From Mycoplasma sp. CAG:472 (GTDB taxonomy: Bacteria; Bacillota_I; Bacilli_A; RF39; UBA660), in assembly GCA_000437315.1 (NCBI GenBank), contig FR899411.1, positions 1 through 39,474 on the forward strand: 39,474 nt of DNA, in the 5' to 3' direction. This document shows positions 7,374 through 14,893 of this stretch, in pieces. Under the pieces are notes generated by a model. That model made no database searches and was not told where the DNA came from. It saw nothing but the letters and a program-made list of their open reading frames with translations. A program made the translations under genes and the position numbers. Each line of letters starts with the position of its first letter. Position 1 is the first letter of the stretch.

Positions 7374-7402
7374 TTGATTTTTAGAAAAATATATATTATA
7401 AT
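7374..7402 (+). promoter_or_regulatory. Promoter of the tRNA pair
   Basis: TTGATT (7374-7379), 17-bp spacer, TATAAT (7397-7402), placing the transcription start about eight bases before the first tRNA. Confidence 0.75.
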
Positions 7403-7415
7403 TTAAATTGTTGTT

Positions 7416-7492
7416 GGACCTCTAGCTCAGTTGGTTAGAGCACGCGGCTCATAACCGTGCGGTCATAGGTTCGAGTCCTATGAGGTCCACCA
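7416..7492 (+). tRNA. tRNA with CAT anticodon, probably tRNA-Ile2 (lysidine type)
   Basis: A full 77-nt cloverleaf with encoded CCA: acceptor GGACCTC/GAGGTCC, D-arm GCTC/GAGC, anticodon loop CTCATAA, T-loop TTCGAGT. The first pair is G1-C72, so it is not the initiator. The acceptor pairs C4-G69 and C5-G68 are those TilS prefers in E. coli tRNA-Ile2, whereas elongator tRNA-Met usually differs there. Ile2 is therefore more likely, but elongator Met is not excluded. Confidence 0.9.
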
Positions 7493-7498
7493 TTTCAT

Positions 7499-7583
7499 GC
7501 AGGTATGGCGGAATTGGCAGACGCGTTAGACTTAGGATCTAATGGATTACTCCGTGGGGGTTCAAGTCCCTTTACCTGCACCA
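7499..7583 (+). tRNA. tRNA-Leu (TAG anticodon)
   Basis: An 85-nt class II tRNA with encoded CCA: acceptor GCAGGTA/TACCTGC, anticodon stem TTAGA/TCTAA, loop CTTAGGA giving anticodon TAG, and the long variable arm expected for leucine. It lies six bases after the preceding tRNA and is co-transcribed with it. Confidence 0.95.
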
Positions 7584-7597
7584 ATAAAAAGTATGAG

Positions 7598-7633
7598 GGA
7601 TGCATTATGATTTATTAATGCGTCCTTTTTTTA
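7598..7633 (+). terminator. Terminator of the tRNA operon
   Basis: A 10-bp stem (7598-7607 with 7616-7625, one G-T pair), an 8-nt loop and eight T. Confidence 0.9.
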
Positions 7634-7643
7634 TTGGAAAATG

Positions 7644-7683
7644 AATGGTGGACTTCTCGACCTATGACCGCTGGTTATGAGCC
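7644..7683 (-). repeat. Inverted degenerate copy of the tRNA-CAT 3' half
   Basis: The reverse complement starts GGCTCATAACC, continues GCGGTCATAGG and TCGAG, and ends GTCCACCATT. It follows 7446-7495 of the tRNA-CAT gene closely, including CCA and four bases of its 3' flank, but with short deletions in the T-arm. It is not a functional tRNA. Confidence 0.8.
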
Positions 7684-7725
7684 TTTTTAAAACAACAAAA
7701 ATTTTCATAGCAAAGGAGGATATAA

Positions 7726-8490
7726 ATGCAAGAAGAAAAATATGAAAAATTAATAACAAAATTTGAAGAGATTACAAGAAGGGGATGGATTAAAGGTGTA
7801 ACTGAAGATGAAAGTTCTGTAGGATTAACTTTTGAAAATGAATTAGGCAAGGAATTTGATAGTATGTATTTTCCAGATTATTATGGTACGGAGATTAAAT
7901 GTACTACACGTTATAGTGGTTATCCTATAAGTTTGTTTTCCCTTTCATTTGATGGAAAATACTTGTATCAAATGAATTTACTTTTACAAAAGTATGGAAT
8001 AAGCGATCATGAATATCCAGATAAGAAAAGATTAATAGGAAGATTGATTCCATTTAAAAAGATTAAAATAAATGATTTTTATTTTAAATTAGCACCAGAA
8101 TTTGAGGAAGATAGGCTATATCTAAAAGTTTATGATGAAAATGAAAGATTTTTAGAAAGTGATGCTTATATTAATTTTAGTACTATAATAGAAAGAGTTA
8201 AATTAAAATTAAATACATTAGCAGTTGTTTATGCAAGTAAAAGAATAATTAATACAGAGCAATATTTTAGATATTATAAAATTATTATTTATAAATTAAA
8301 GACACCAGAAATATTTTTAGATTTAATTGCAAGAAATAAAATAACAGTATCAATTATTGGTAGAGTCTCTCGTTCTGGAACTGAGGAAGGGAGACAAAGA
8401 AATAAAAATTTAACTTTTTCTCTACCAAAAGAAAATATTGAACTTCTTTTTGATAAAATATTTGAACTTGATGTTGATAATAAATCTTAA
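7726..8490 (+). CDS. MvaI/BcnI-family restriction endonuclease-like protein
   Basis: A 254-residue protein. WIKGVTEDESSVGLTFENELG (residues 21-41, with Glu37), then PDYYGTEIKCTTRYS with Asp51, Glu56 and Lys58, form the PD-(D/E)XK core expected of MvaI/BcnI enzymes, followed by an ISLFSLSF segment typical of them. These enzymes cut CCNGG-type sites. No DNA methyltransferase is in the window, so host protection is unexplained: the target may be different, the enzyme may nick, or the partner may be elsewhere. AAGGAGGAT supports the ATG. The gene follows the tRNA pair, a common insertion place for accessory genes, and precedes a small partner gene. Confidence 0.72.
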   Translation: MQEEKYEKLITKFEEITRRGWIKGVTEDESSVGLTFENELGKEFDSMYFPDYYGTEIKCTTRYSGYPISLFSLSFDGKYLYQMNLLLQKYGISDHEYPDKKRLIGRLIPFKKIKINDFYFKLAPEFEEDRLYLKVYDENERFLESDAYINFSTIIERVKLKLNTLAVVYASKRIINTEQYFRYYKIIIYKLKTPEIFLDLIARNKITVSIIGRVSRSGTEEGRQRNKNLTFSLPKENIELLFDKIFELDVDNKS

Positions 8491-8525
8491 GAAGTATATA
8501 ATAGTCTATATATTTTGGAGGGTTT

Positions 8526-8942
8526 ATGGATGTTTTAAATGAATATAAGTCATATGTTGGAAATTTTATAGATGATGACAAAGTAAATGAAATAGTTATG
8601 GGTTCTTTAATTTTTAAATCTCAACTGGAAGATATGCTTAAAAAACATTTTGAAGTAAATGATGAAGCCTCAATAATGTTATCTATTCCTGATGATTTAG
8701 ATTATATTTACACTGAAGAAAGCACACTAGATACATTAGTACCATTTACATATTATGGCAAATTATTTTATTTTAGCAAATTTATAATAATTAAATTATT
8801 TTTTGGTATAGCAGATATTTCTTTAGATTATATTCAGTATAGCGAACTAAATGAAGAAACAAATCTTTATGAAATGAATGTTGTTCCAGTAATTAAAATA
8901 TTAGCAAACAAAAATAACTTTTGCAAATTTCAAAGGAGATAA
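8526..8942 (+). CDS. Small protein of unknown function beside the nuclease gene
   Basis: A 138-residue acidic protein that I do not recognise. It has an amphipathic N-terminal part, MLSIPDDLDYIYTEES in the middle, and a hydrophobic segment FYFSKFIIIKLFFGIADISL (about residues 81-100) that is more likely a buried core than a membrane helix. It begins 35 bp after the MvaI/BcnI-like gene with a strong TTGGAGGGT site, so the two are probably co-transcribed. The acidic character would suit a specificity or inhibitor partner, but that is only inference from position. Confidence 0.6.
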   Translation: MDVLNEYKSYVGNFIDDDKVNEIVMGSLIFKSQLEDMLKKHFEVNDEASIMLSIPDDLDYIYTEESTLDTLVPFTYYGKLFYFSKFIIIKLFFGIADISLDYIQYSELNEETNLYEMNVVPVIKILANKNNFCKFQRR

Positions 8943-9045
8943 TAAATCCTTTTATTTTAAAAGTTCTTAAAGTGTAATATACGTAAAATAAGTTAATATT
9001 AGTGATATAAATTTCATAGAACAAAAAAGTTTGTATATACTATAA

Positions 9046-9074
9046 TTGACAAATAATATTAAATATGGTATTAT
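9046..9074 (+). promoter_or_regulatory. Near-consensus promoter of the unassigned RNA
   Basis: TTGACA (9046-9051), 17-bp spacer and TATTAT (9069-9074), with TGG directly before the -10 box (extended -10). No coding frame of useful size follows. Confidence 0.88.
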
Positions 9075-9079
9075 TTAGT

Positions 9080-9221
9080 CACTGAAGCGGTATGCTTCGT
9101 AGTGCGAAATTCTTCGTACTGGCTTAAGTGAATTATTTCACTATAGTTAGTAACTCTGTAAAGTCGAAGTCTTACCATTATTGGCAAGATACTTAGTAGG
9201 CGATATGGAGTTATTTTTTTT
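9080..9221 (+). ncRNA. Candidate structured small RNA of unknown family
   Basis: About 140 nt lie between a strong promoter and a T-run. Visible structure: hairpin 9084-9088/9094-9098 within a CACT/AGTG outer pairing; an alternative perfect 8-bp hairpin 9101-9108/9113-9120; hairpin 9127-9132/9137-9142; and a closing 10-bp stem 9151-9160/9204-9213 followed by eight T (9214-9221). Inside that stem, TCTT and AAGA arms form a further hairpin. I do not find the hallmarks of SRP RNA, RNase P, tmRNA or 6S RNA. Its 3' end is antisense to the last codons of the convergent DUF3800 gene. Confidence 0.62.
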
Positions 9222-10053
9222 GGAATTTTTTTGTTAATGTTTTATCTAATTCACTATTTTTTGTTTTGAAAAGCCAATGTCTATAAGGGTCTAGCCATCT
9301 GTTATTTACATTTCCCCTTGTACTAGTTGAAATTCCAATATTAAAATTAGGGTAGATTTCTCTAATATTTTTCAAAATAACCTTATATAATTTTTCTTTT
9401 GCTATAGTTGTTTTTCCTCTTCTTTTAGTCCCATTTAGTTTAATTTTATTTAGATTATTTAATCTGAAATTTATTGATCCTAAAATTATGTCCATACATT
9501 GTTGAATAACGTGTTCTTTAGAATTTATTTCTACAATATCTTCTTTTTTTATTGTAATGTGTTCATCAAATATATTATTTAAGTATAAGATATGTTCTTT
9601 AAATTCACTATTTTTTTCTTTTGTATCTGGCAATTGGTCAAAGTATAGTTTTAGAATGATTTCATCATCACTATTCTTAACACAATAATCCAGTCCAAAA
9701 GCATGTTTAATAAATTGATAATATAAAAGTTGAAATTCATTTTGATATTTTATTTTATCCAATTGTTTAAATACATAAGCATTTTGTTTAAACATAATTC
9801 TAATTTTTATATCACCAATTTTTACATAAGTAAAAAAAAGATTTATTATTTCAATGTATTTATTTAAATAACTTTCACTAACTTTAGACCATTTTATTTC
9901 TCCACCAAAATTTAATTCCTTTTTCTTATTGTTTAATATTTCATTAATTTTTTGAATTTTGGAGTAATCAACTAATGCACCACCATAAAAATTACTATAG
10001 TAACTGCCACGCTTGTAAGATTCGTCCGAGTAAATAAGATATTGTTTTTTCAT
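9211..10053 (-). CDS. DUF3800 domain protein
   Basis: A 280-residue protein. The start YLIYSDESYKRG (Asp10, Glu11), FYGGALVDY and GGEIKWSKVS are characteristic of DUF3800, a family with a predicted RNase H-like nuclease fold that is frequent in phages, mobile elements and defence islands. Later conserved acidic positions are harder to place. It is the second gene of a minus-strand operon, 30 bp after an XRE regulator, with AAGGAGAG as Shine-Dalgarno. Its stop codon lies in the terminator of the small RNA transcribed from the other strand, so the two transcripts can overlap at their 3' ends. Confidence 0.82.
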   Translation of the reverse strand: MKKQYLIYSDESYKRGSYYSNFYGGALVDYSKIQKINEILNNKKKELNFGGEIKWSKVSESYLNKYIEIINLFFTYVKIGDIKIRIMFKQNAYVFKQLDKIKYQNEFQLLYYQFIKHAFGLDYCVKNSDDEIILKLYFDQLPDTKEKNSEFKEHILYLNNIFDEHITIKKEDIVEINSKEHVIQQCMDIILGSINFRLNNLNKIKLNGTKRRGKTTIAKEKLYKVILKNIREIYPNFNIGISTSTRGNVNNRWLDPYRHWLFKTKNSELDKTLTKKFQKK

Positions 10054-10083
10054 AAGTATAAGCTCTCTCCTTTTATTTTGTCT

Positions 10084-10467
10084 TTATTTAATAATAAAGT
10101 CTTTATTTATTTTAATAAATTGTAAAATTCTTTCATAATCATTTTCAGTTAAAAATTTAGTTTGTGGAATTATTTCCTTTTCTTTTAAAAGGTTTCCAAA
10201 TGTTTCATATGCACTTTGGTAATCAAAATAAGGTTCTGATGGTAAAGGCCCATCATTTTTAGCTATTCTTTCATTTTGATATCCAGCAAGATATAATAAA
10301 TCACAGCCAAATAAATCTGAACATTTAAAAAGTAAGTCTAAACTTGGCATATTAAATCCATTTTCCCAATTTGCTACATTAGAACGACTAATATTAAGCT
10401 TTTTAGCTAATTGATCTTGTGTTAAGTTTAATCTTTTACGTTCTAAAAGAAAAACATTATTTTTCAA
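10084..10467 (-). CDS. XRE-family transcriptional regulator
   Basis: A 127-residue protein. Residues 8-62 form a Cro/C1-type helix-turn-helix (LTQDQLAKKLNISRSNVANW, then MPSLDLLFKCSDLFGCDLLYL). Residues 63-127 are an acidic, mostly helical tail of unknown role that could bind a partner or dimerise. GGAGGCGAT is a good Shine-Dalgarno. On the minus strand TTGCTT, 16 bp, TATTAT forms a likely promoter. As first gene of the pair with DUF3800 it probably autoregulates the operon, as in toxin-antitoxin or phage-like modules (inference). Confidence 0.88.
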   Translation of the reverse strand: MKNNVFLLERKRLNLTQDQLAKKLNISRSNVANWENGFNMPSLDLLFKCSDLFGCDLLYLAGYQNERIAKNDGPLPSEPYFDYQSAYETFGNLLKEKEIIPQTKFLTENDYERILQFIKINKDFIIK

Positions 10468-10698
10468 TTAAATCGCCTCCATATATATAATAACACACAA
10501 TGTCATAAAAGCAAACATAAATATTAAAATGTTACAATTACTGACAATAAATTATTATATTAAATATAAAAAAATGATTGCAAAGTATTTTAAATTATTA
10601 AATGATAACAATCCAAAAAGTAGTATATAAAGATAAAATAATAAACTAAAAAATTAAACAAAAATATCTTTTGCAATGTAAACAAGTGTCAAAGATAG

Positions 10699-10727
10699 TA
10701 GTCAAATACTTCCTTTTTTTGTATAAT
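10699..10727 (+). promoter_or_regulatory. Promoter of tex; rest of 10468-10747 shows little
   Basis: TAGTCA (10699-10704), 17-bp spacer, TATAAT (10722-10727). The remaining gap between the XRE gene and tex is AT-rich. It holds only an imperfect inverted repeat, TTGCAAAGTATTTT (10578-10591) against 10661-10676, of uncertain meaning. Confidence 0.5.
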
Positions 10728-10747
10728 TGTTTAGTGAGGTAAAAAAT

Positions 10748-12892
10748 ATGAATGAAAAAATAATAAAAAATATTGCTAGTGATTTGAATGTTAAAGATAG
10801 TCAAGTTGCTAGTGCTTTAAAACTTTTGTCCGAGGGAGCAACAATTCCATTTATCGCAAGATATCGTAAAGAGGTTACTGGTGCTTTAGATGAAGAACAG
10901 CTTCGTAAAATAAATGAAGTATATGCTTATGAAGTAAATCTTTTAGAAAGAAAAGAAAGTGTAATTAAATTAATTGATGAAAAAGGATTACTTACTGATG
11001 AATTAAAAGAGAAAATTTTAAATGCTGAAAAACTTGTTGAAGTTGAGGATCTTTATAGACCATTTAAGGAAAAGAAAAAAACAAAGGCAACAGATGCAAT
11101 TAATAATGGACTTGAACCACTTGCAAAAATGATAATGTCATTTCCTACGAAAGGTGATATTACATCTTTAACCTCAAAGTTTATAAATGATAAAGTTAAA
11201 ACTGTTGAGGAAGCAGTTACTGGTGCAAGTTATATAATCGCAGAGTATATATCAGATAATGCTTATTATCGAAAATGGCTTCGTAATTTCATATTTAAAA
11301 ATGGTTTTATAATTTCTAAAAAGAAAAAAGATGCTGAGGATGAAAAAAAAGTTTATGAAATGTATTATGACTTTAAAGAGGAAGTATCTAAAATAAAATC
11401 ATATAGAGTTCTTGCTATTAATCGAGCAGAAAAAGAAAAAATAGTTACAGTTTCAATTGATATTGATGATGCAAAAGTTCTTTCATTTTTCGAAGAAAAG
11501 ATAATTAAAAATAAAGAAAGTTTTGCTGTGGATATTGTAAAAAATGCTATTAAAGATAGTTATAAAAGACTTATATTTCCAAGTGTAGAAAGAGAAATAC
11601 GTGCAGCATTATCTGAAAAAGCCGAAGATGTTGCTATTAAAAACTTTAGTGAAAATTTAGAAAATTTACTTTTAACACCACCGATTAAAGATAAGATGGT
11701 ATTAGGATTTGATCCAGCATATAGAACTGGTTGCAAACTTGCTGTTTTAAACCCAGTAGGAAAGGTACTTAAAATTGAAAAAATATATCCACATCCACCT
11801 GTAAATAAATATGAAGAAGCAAAAGCAAAAACAATTGACTTAATAAATAAATACAATATTGATATTGTAGCAATTGGTAATGGAACAGCTTCCAGGGAAA
11901 GTGAAAAATTTATAAGTGATGTTATAAAATCTATTGATAGAAAAGTTGATTATATAATTGTTTCGGAAGCTGGAGCATCTGTTTATAGTGCATCACCACT
12001 TGCAATAAAGGAATTTCCTGATTTAGTAGTCGAAGAAAGAAGCGCAATAAGTATAGGAAGAAGACTTCAAGATGCTTTATCTGAACTAGTAAAAATAACT
12101 CCAGAAAGTATCGGCGTAGGTTTATATCAACACGATGTTAATGCTAAAAAATTATCATCATCATTAGACTTTGTTGTAACAAGTGCTGTAAATGAAGTAG
12201 GTGTAAACATAAATACTGCAAGTCCTTCGCTTTTAAAATATATATCTGGTCTTACTAAAACATACATTGATAAGATAATAAAATATCGTGAGGAAAAAGG
12301 CAAAATTTTATCTCGTGAGGAAGTTTTAAAAAATAAATTATTAAGCGAAAAAGTTTATGAACAAGCAATTGGATTTATGAGAGTTGAAGGTGGAAGTAAT
12401 ATATTTGATACAACTGATATTCACCCTGAAAGTTATGATATTGCTAAAAAAGTAATGGAAATTTTAAATATAAATGCTGATGAAATTGGTAAATGCTCAG
12501 ATAAACTAAAAGACATTAATGCTAAAAATCTTGCTAGTGAACTAGGTACAGATGAATATACAATTGATACAATTTTAAAAAGTTTTGCTAAAGCCCATCG
12601 TGATCCCCGTGATGAAATGGAAAAACCAATACTAAAAAGTGATATTTTAGAAATTAAAGACTTAAAAATTAATGATAAACTCGAAGGAACAGTTCGCAAT
12701 GTAGTGGATTTTGGTGCTTTTGTAGATATTGGACTTCATAATGATGGACTTATTCACATTTCTAAAATGAGTAAAAATTATATAAAACATCCAAGTGAAG
12801 TTTTAAAAGTTGGTGACATTATTAGTGTATATGTAATTGGAATAGATAAAGAAAAAGAAAAAGTACAATTATCACTTTTTAAGGAAGATTAA
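10748..12892 (+). CDS. tex: Tex/YhgF family RNA-binding transcription accessory protein
   Basis: A 714-residue protein from ATG 10748, chosen because GAGGT at 10736-10740 is spaced seven bases; the longer frame would begin with a TTG inside the -10 box. Domains in order: N-terminal helical Tex region (EGATIPFIARYRKEVTGALDE), YqgF/RNase H-like core (VLGFDPAYRTGCKLAVL, IGNGTASRESE), helix-hairpin-helix (VNEVGVNINTASPSLLKYISG), and a C-terminal S1 domain (LEGTVRNVVDFGAFVDIGLH). Tex binds nucleic acid and acts in transcription and translation stress responses. It stands alone under its own promoter. Confidence 0.96.
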   Translation: MNEKIIKNIASDLNVKDSQVASALKLLSEGATIPFIARYRKEVTGALDEEQLRKINEVYAYEVNLLERKESVIKLIDEKGLLTDELKEKILNAEKLVEVEDLYRPFKEKKKTKATDAINNGLEPLAKMIMSFPTKGDITSLTSKFINDKVKTVEEAVTGASYIIAEYISDNAYYRKWLRNFIFKNGFIISKKKKDAEDEKKVYEMYYDFKEEVSKIKSYRVLAINRAEKEKIVTVSIDIDDAKVLSFFEEKIIKNKESFAVDIVKNAIKDSYKRLIFPSVEREIRAALSEKAEDVAIKNFSENLENLLLTPPIKDKMVLGFDPAYRTGCKLAVLNPVGKVLKIEKIYPHPPVNKYEEAKAKTIDLINKYNIDIVAIGNGTASRESEKFISDVIKSIDRKVDYIIVSEAGASVYSASPLAIKEFPDLVVEERSAISIGRRLQDALSELVKITPESIGVGLYQHDVNAKKLSSSLDFVVTSAVNEVGVNINTASPSLLKYISGLTKTYIDKIIKYREEKGKILSREEVLKNKLLSEKVYEQAIGFMRVEGGSNIFDTTDIHPESYDIAKKVMEILNINADEIGKCSDKLKDINAKNLASELGTDEYTIDTILKSFAKAHRDPRDEMEKPILKSDILEIKDLKINDKLEGTVRNVVDFGAFVDIGLHNDGLIHISKMSKNYIKHPSEVLKVGDIISVYVIGIDKEKEKVQLSLFKED

Positions 12893-12907
12893 AAGTCTTT
12901 CTTTTTT
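12884..12907 (+). terminator. Weak terminator after tex
   Basis: A short hairpin, AAGAT/GTCTT with loop TAAAA, overlaps the tex stop codon and is followed by a T-rich run. Readthrough into yqfC is possible. Confidence 0.4.
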
Positions 12908-12927
12908 CATATAATTAAATGGTGATA

Positions 12928-13176
12928 ATGTTGAATATTAAAAATACAATAATTGATTTTTTATATGATAAAAATTATTTTATTACAATGTATGAAAACT
13001 TTTTATATATTTATAATTTTCAAGAGATAATAACATTAACAAATAAACTTATAATGCTTTCTATAGAAAATTTTAAAATTAAAATAACTGGTAGTGATTT
13101 AAAGATAAAAAAAATAAATAGTAGTGAACTTTTAATCGAGGGTAATATTATTAGCATAGGAAAAATTTATGAATAG
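12928..13176 (+). CDS. yqfC: YqfC/YabP-family sporulation protein
   Basis: An 82-residue protein matching the YabP/YqfC family (YENFLYIYNFQEIITLTNKL, FKIKITGSDLKIKKI, SELLIEGNI). In Bacillus and Clostridium yqfC is a sigma-E-controlled gene next to yqfD. The start at 12928 is preferred because GGTGAT sits just before it; an ATG at 12919 would lie within and before that site. It overlaps yqfD by 8 bp, as the pair does in spore-formers, so identification rests on both sequence and context. Confidence 0.82.
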   Translation: MLNIKNTIIDFLYDKNYFITMYENFLYIYNFQEIITLTNKLIMLSIENFKIKITGSDLKIKKINSSELLIEGNIISIGKIYE

Positions 13177-14284
13177 TTATATCCTTATTAAAAGTAAATT
13201 TAAAATAAATGATATTATACTTAAGTTAAAACAAATTAATATTGATATATATTTAATATATACTGAAAAAGGTTATACATTTGTTAAAATTAATTATATG
13301 GACTTTCCAAAAGTGCAAAAGTATTATAAGTATTTAAATTTTAAAGTAGTAAGATTTTATGGTAAAAAATATTATTCATTTATTTTAAAAAAATATTATT
13401 TAGTATTTATAAGTTTTATATTAATAATAGCTTTTGTAAGTTTTTTATCTTTTTTTATAGTGGATATTAAAGTTGAAAATGAAAATCCTAAAATAGTAAA
13501 TTTAGTTATTCAAGAATTATCTAATAATAATATTGAAAAATTTACTTTTCGAAAAAGTTTTCAAAAACTTGAAAATATTAAGAAAAAAATTAAAAATGAT
13601 AATAAAGACATAATTGATTTTATAGAAATTGAAAGAAAAGGTATGATATATATTGTTAAAGTTACAGAAAAAGTTTATGAAAGAAAAAACGAAGAAAAAG
13701 AGTATTGTAATATTTATGCAAAAAAGTCTGGTATAATTAAAACTATTACTGTTTATAAAGGAACACCTCTTATAAAACCTGGAAGTTATGTTAAAAAAGG
13801 TGATTTAATTGTAAGTGGAGATATCCTACTTAATGAAAATGTGGTATCAACAGTATGTGCAAGTGCAAAAGTTTATGCAGAAAGCTGGTATACCGTTAAT
13901 GAAAAAATACCTTTAAAATATACGAAAGATACAATTACAAATAAGAAAAGAAATAATTTTATAATTAATTTTAAAGATAAGGATTATGTTATTTTAAAAG
14001 ATAGACTTAAAAATTTTACCTCAAAAGAAAAACTATTATTTTCTGGTTTTGGTATAAAAATATATAAAAGAATAGATTATGAAATACTAAAAAAGGAGGA
14101 AAAATATTCCTTAAAAGATGCCGAAAAGAAAGCATTGGAGTTAGCAAAAGAAAAGGTACTTTTATCCCTTGATGAAAAAGATGAAATATTAACAGAAAAG
14201 GTTTTACAAAAAAGTATAAATGATAGTATAATGAATATAGATATTTTTATTACGACTAAAGAAAATATTGCAACTCTAAGTTAA
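13169..14284 (+). CDS. yqfD: YqfD-family sporulation protein (SpoIV-type)
   Basis: A 371-residue membrane-anchored protein. There is a soluble N-terminal domain (1-70), a single membrane helix at about 74-97 and a long extracytoplasmic part. The family signature CNIYAKKSGIIKTITVYKGT, followed by KPGSYVKKGDLIVSGD, is at about residues 183-220. In Bacillus YqfD is made under sigma-E in the mother cell and is needed for stage IV sporulation. The length is close to the usual 400 residues. Overlap with yqfC and the era cluster downstream preserve the ancestral order. Confidence 0.88.
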   Translation: MNSYILIKSKFKINDIILKLKQINIDIYLIYTEKGYTFVKINYMDFPKVQKYYKYLNFKVVRFYGKKYYSFILKKYYLVFISFILIIAFVSFLSFFIVDIKVENENPKIVNLVIQELSNNNIEKFTFRKSFQKLENIKKKIKNDNKDIIDFIEIERKGMIYIVKVTEKVYERKNEEKEYCNIYAKKSGIIKTITVYKGTPLIKPGSYVKKGDLIVSGDILLNENVVSTVCASAKVYAESWYTVNEKIPLKYTKDTITNKKRNNFIINFKDKDYVILKDRLKNFTSKEKLLFSGFGIKIYKRIDYEILKKEEKYSLKDAEKKALELAKEKVLLSLDEKDEILTEKVLQKSINDSIMNIDIFITTKENIATLS

Positions 14285-14293
14285 GGAGGTACT

Positions 14294-14893
14294 ATGATTT
14301 CAAATCTACTAAATAGCAGTTTAAAGCATGTTTGGCAGGCACTTGTTATAATTATTGTTACAGTACTTGCAAGTAGAATTTCATATAAAATATGTAATAA
14401 ACAAAAGATAGTTTTATATGAAGAATTTTATATACTTTTAAGTATAACATATTTAATTATGCTTTATGAACTTGTTACTAGAGTAGATTATAATACTTTA
14501 GGAGGTGGAATAAATATTATTCCATTTGCTGAAATACTTAGATATAAAATTAGTAGTCATCTATTTTTACTTAATGTTATTGGTAATATTTTATTATTTG
14601 TACCTTTTGGGTTTATTATTTCTTCGTATGTTAAACCAAATAAGTTTTATTTACCGGTTTTAATTTCATTTTTAGTAAGTATTACAATTGAGTTTGTTCA
14701 ACTAAATATTGGTAGAAGTTTTGACGTTGATGATATCATTTTAAATACAATTGGAGCAACATTTGGTTATTTAATTTATAAAATTATTAATAAAATGCCT
14801 ATTTTTAAGAAAAAATACATTAATTATTTGATTTGCATAGGAATTTTAGTTATAATATTATTGTATTTTTTGAAGGTTATGGGGAATGTATGA
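14294..14893 (+). CDS. VanZ-family membrane protein
   Basis: A 199-residue protein with about five membrane helices. The VanZ core is clear: NIIPFAEILRY, LLNVIGNILLFVPFGFI, then SITIEFVQLNIGRSFDVDDIILNTIGATFG. VanZ proteins occur in envelope-related and glycopeptide (teicoplanin) resistance contexts, but most are of unknown function. AAGGAGGT is a strong start signal. It lies where phoH usually sits between yqfD and ybeY in Bacillota. Its stop overlaps the ybeY start (ATGA), so the two are coupled. Confidence 0.88.
   Translation: MISNLLNSSLKHVWQALVIIIVTVLASRISYKICNKQKIVLYEEFYILLSITYLIMLYELVTRVDYNTLGGGINIIPFAEILRYKISSHLFLLNVIGNILLFVPFGFIISSYVKPNKFYLPVLISFLVSITIEFVQLNIGRSFDVDDIILNTIGATFGYLIYKIINKMPIFKKKYINYLICIGILVIILLYFLKVMGNV

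Noticed and set aside
7416..7492. Initiator tRNA-fMet
   Set aside because: The first acceptor pair is G1-C72, and the anticodon stem lacks the three G-C pairs of initiators.
9080..9221. tracrRNA, SRP RNA, 6S RNA or RNase P RNA
   Set aside because: No Cas or repeat partner, no SRP GGAA-loop motif, no long 6S-type rod, and too short for RNase P.
10578..10676. Regulatory RNA or element from the TTGCAAA inverted repeat upstream of tex
   Set aside because: The repeat is imperfect with a 69-nt loop in very AT-rich DNA and no other support.
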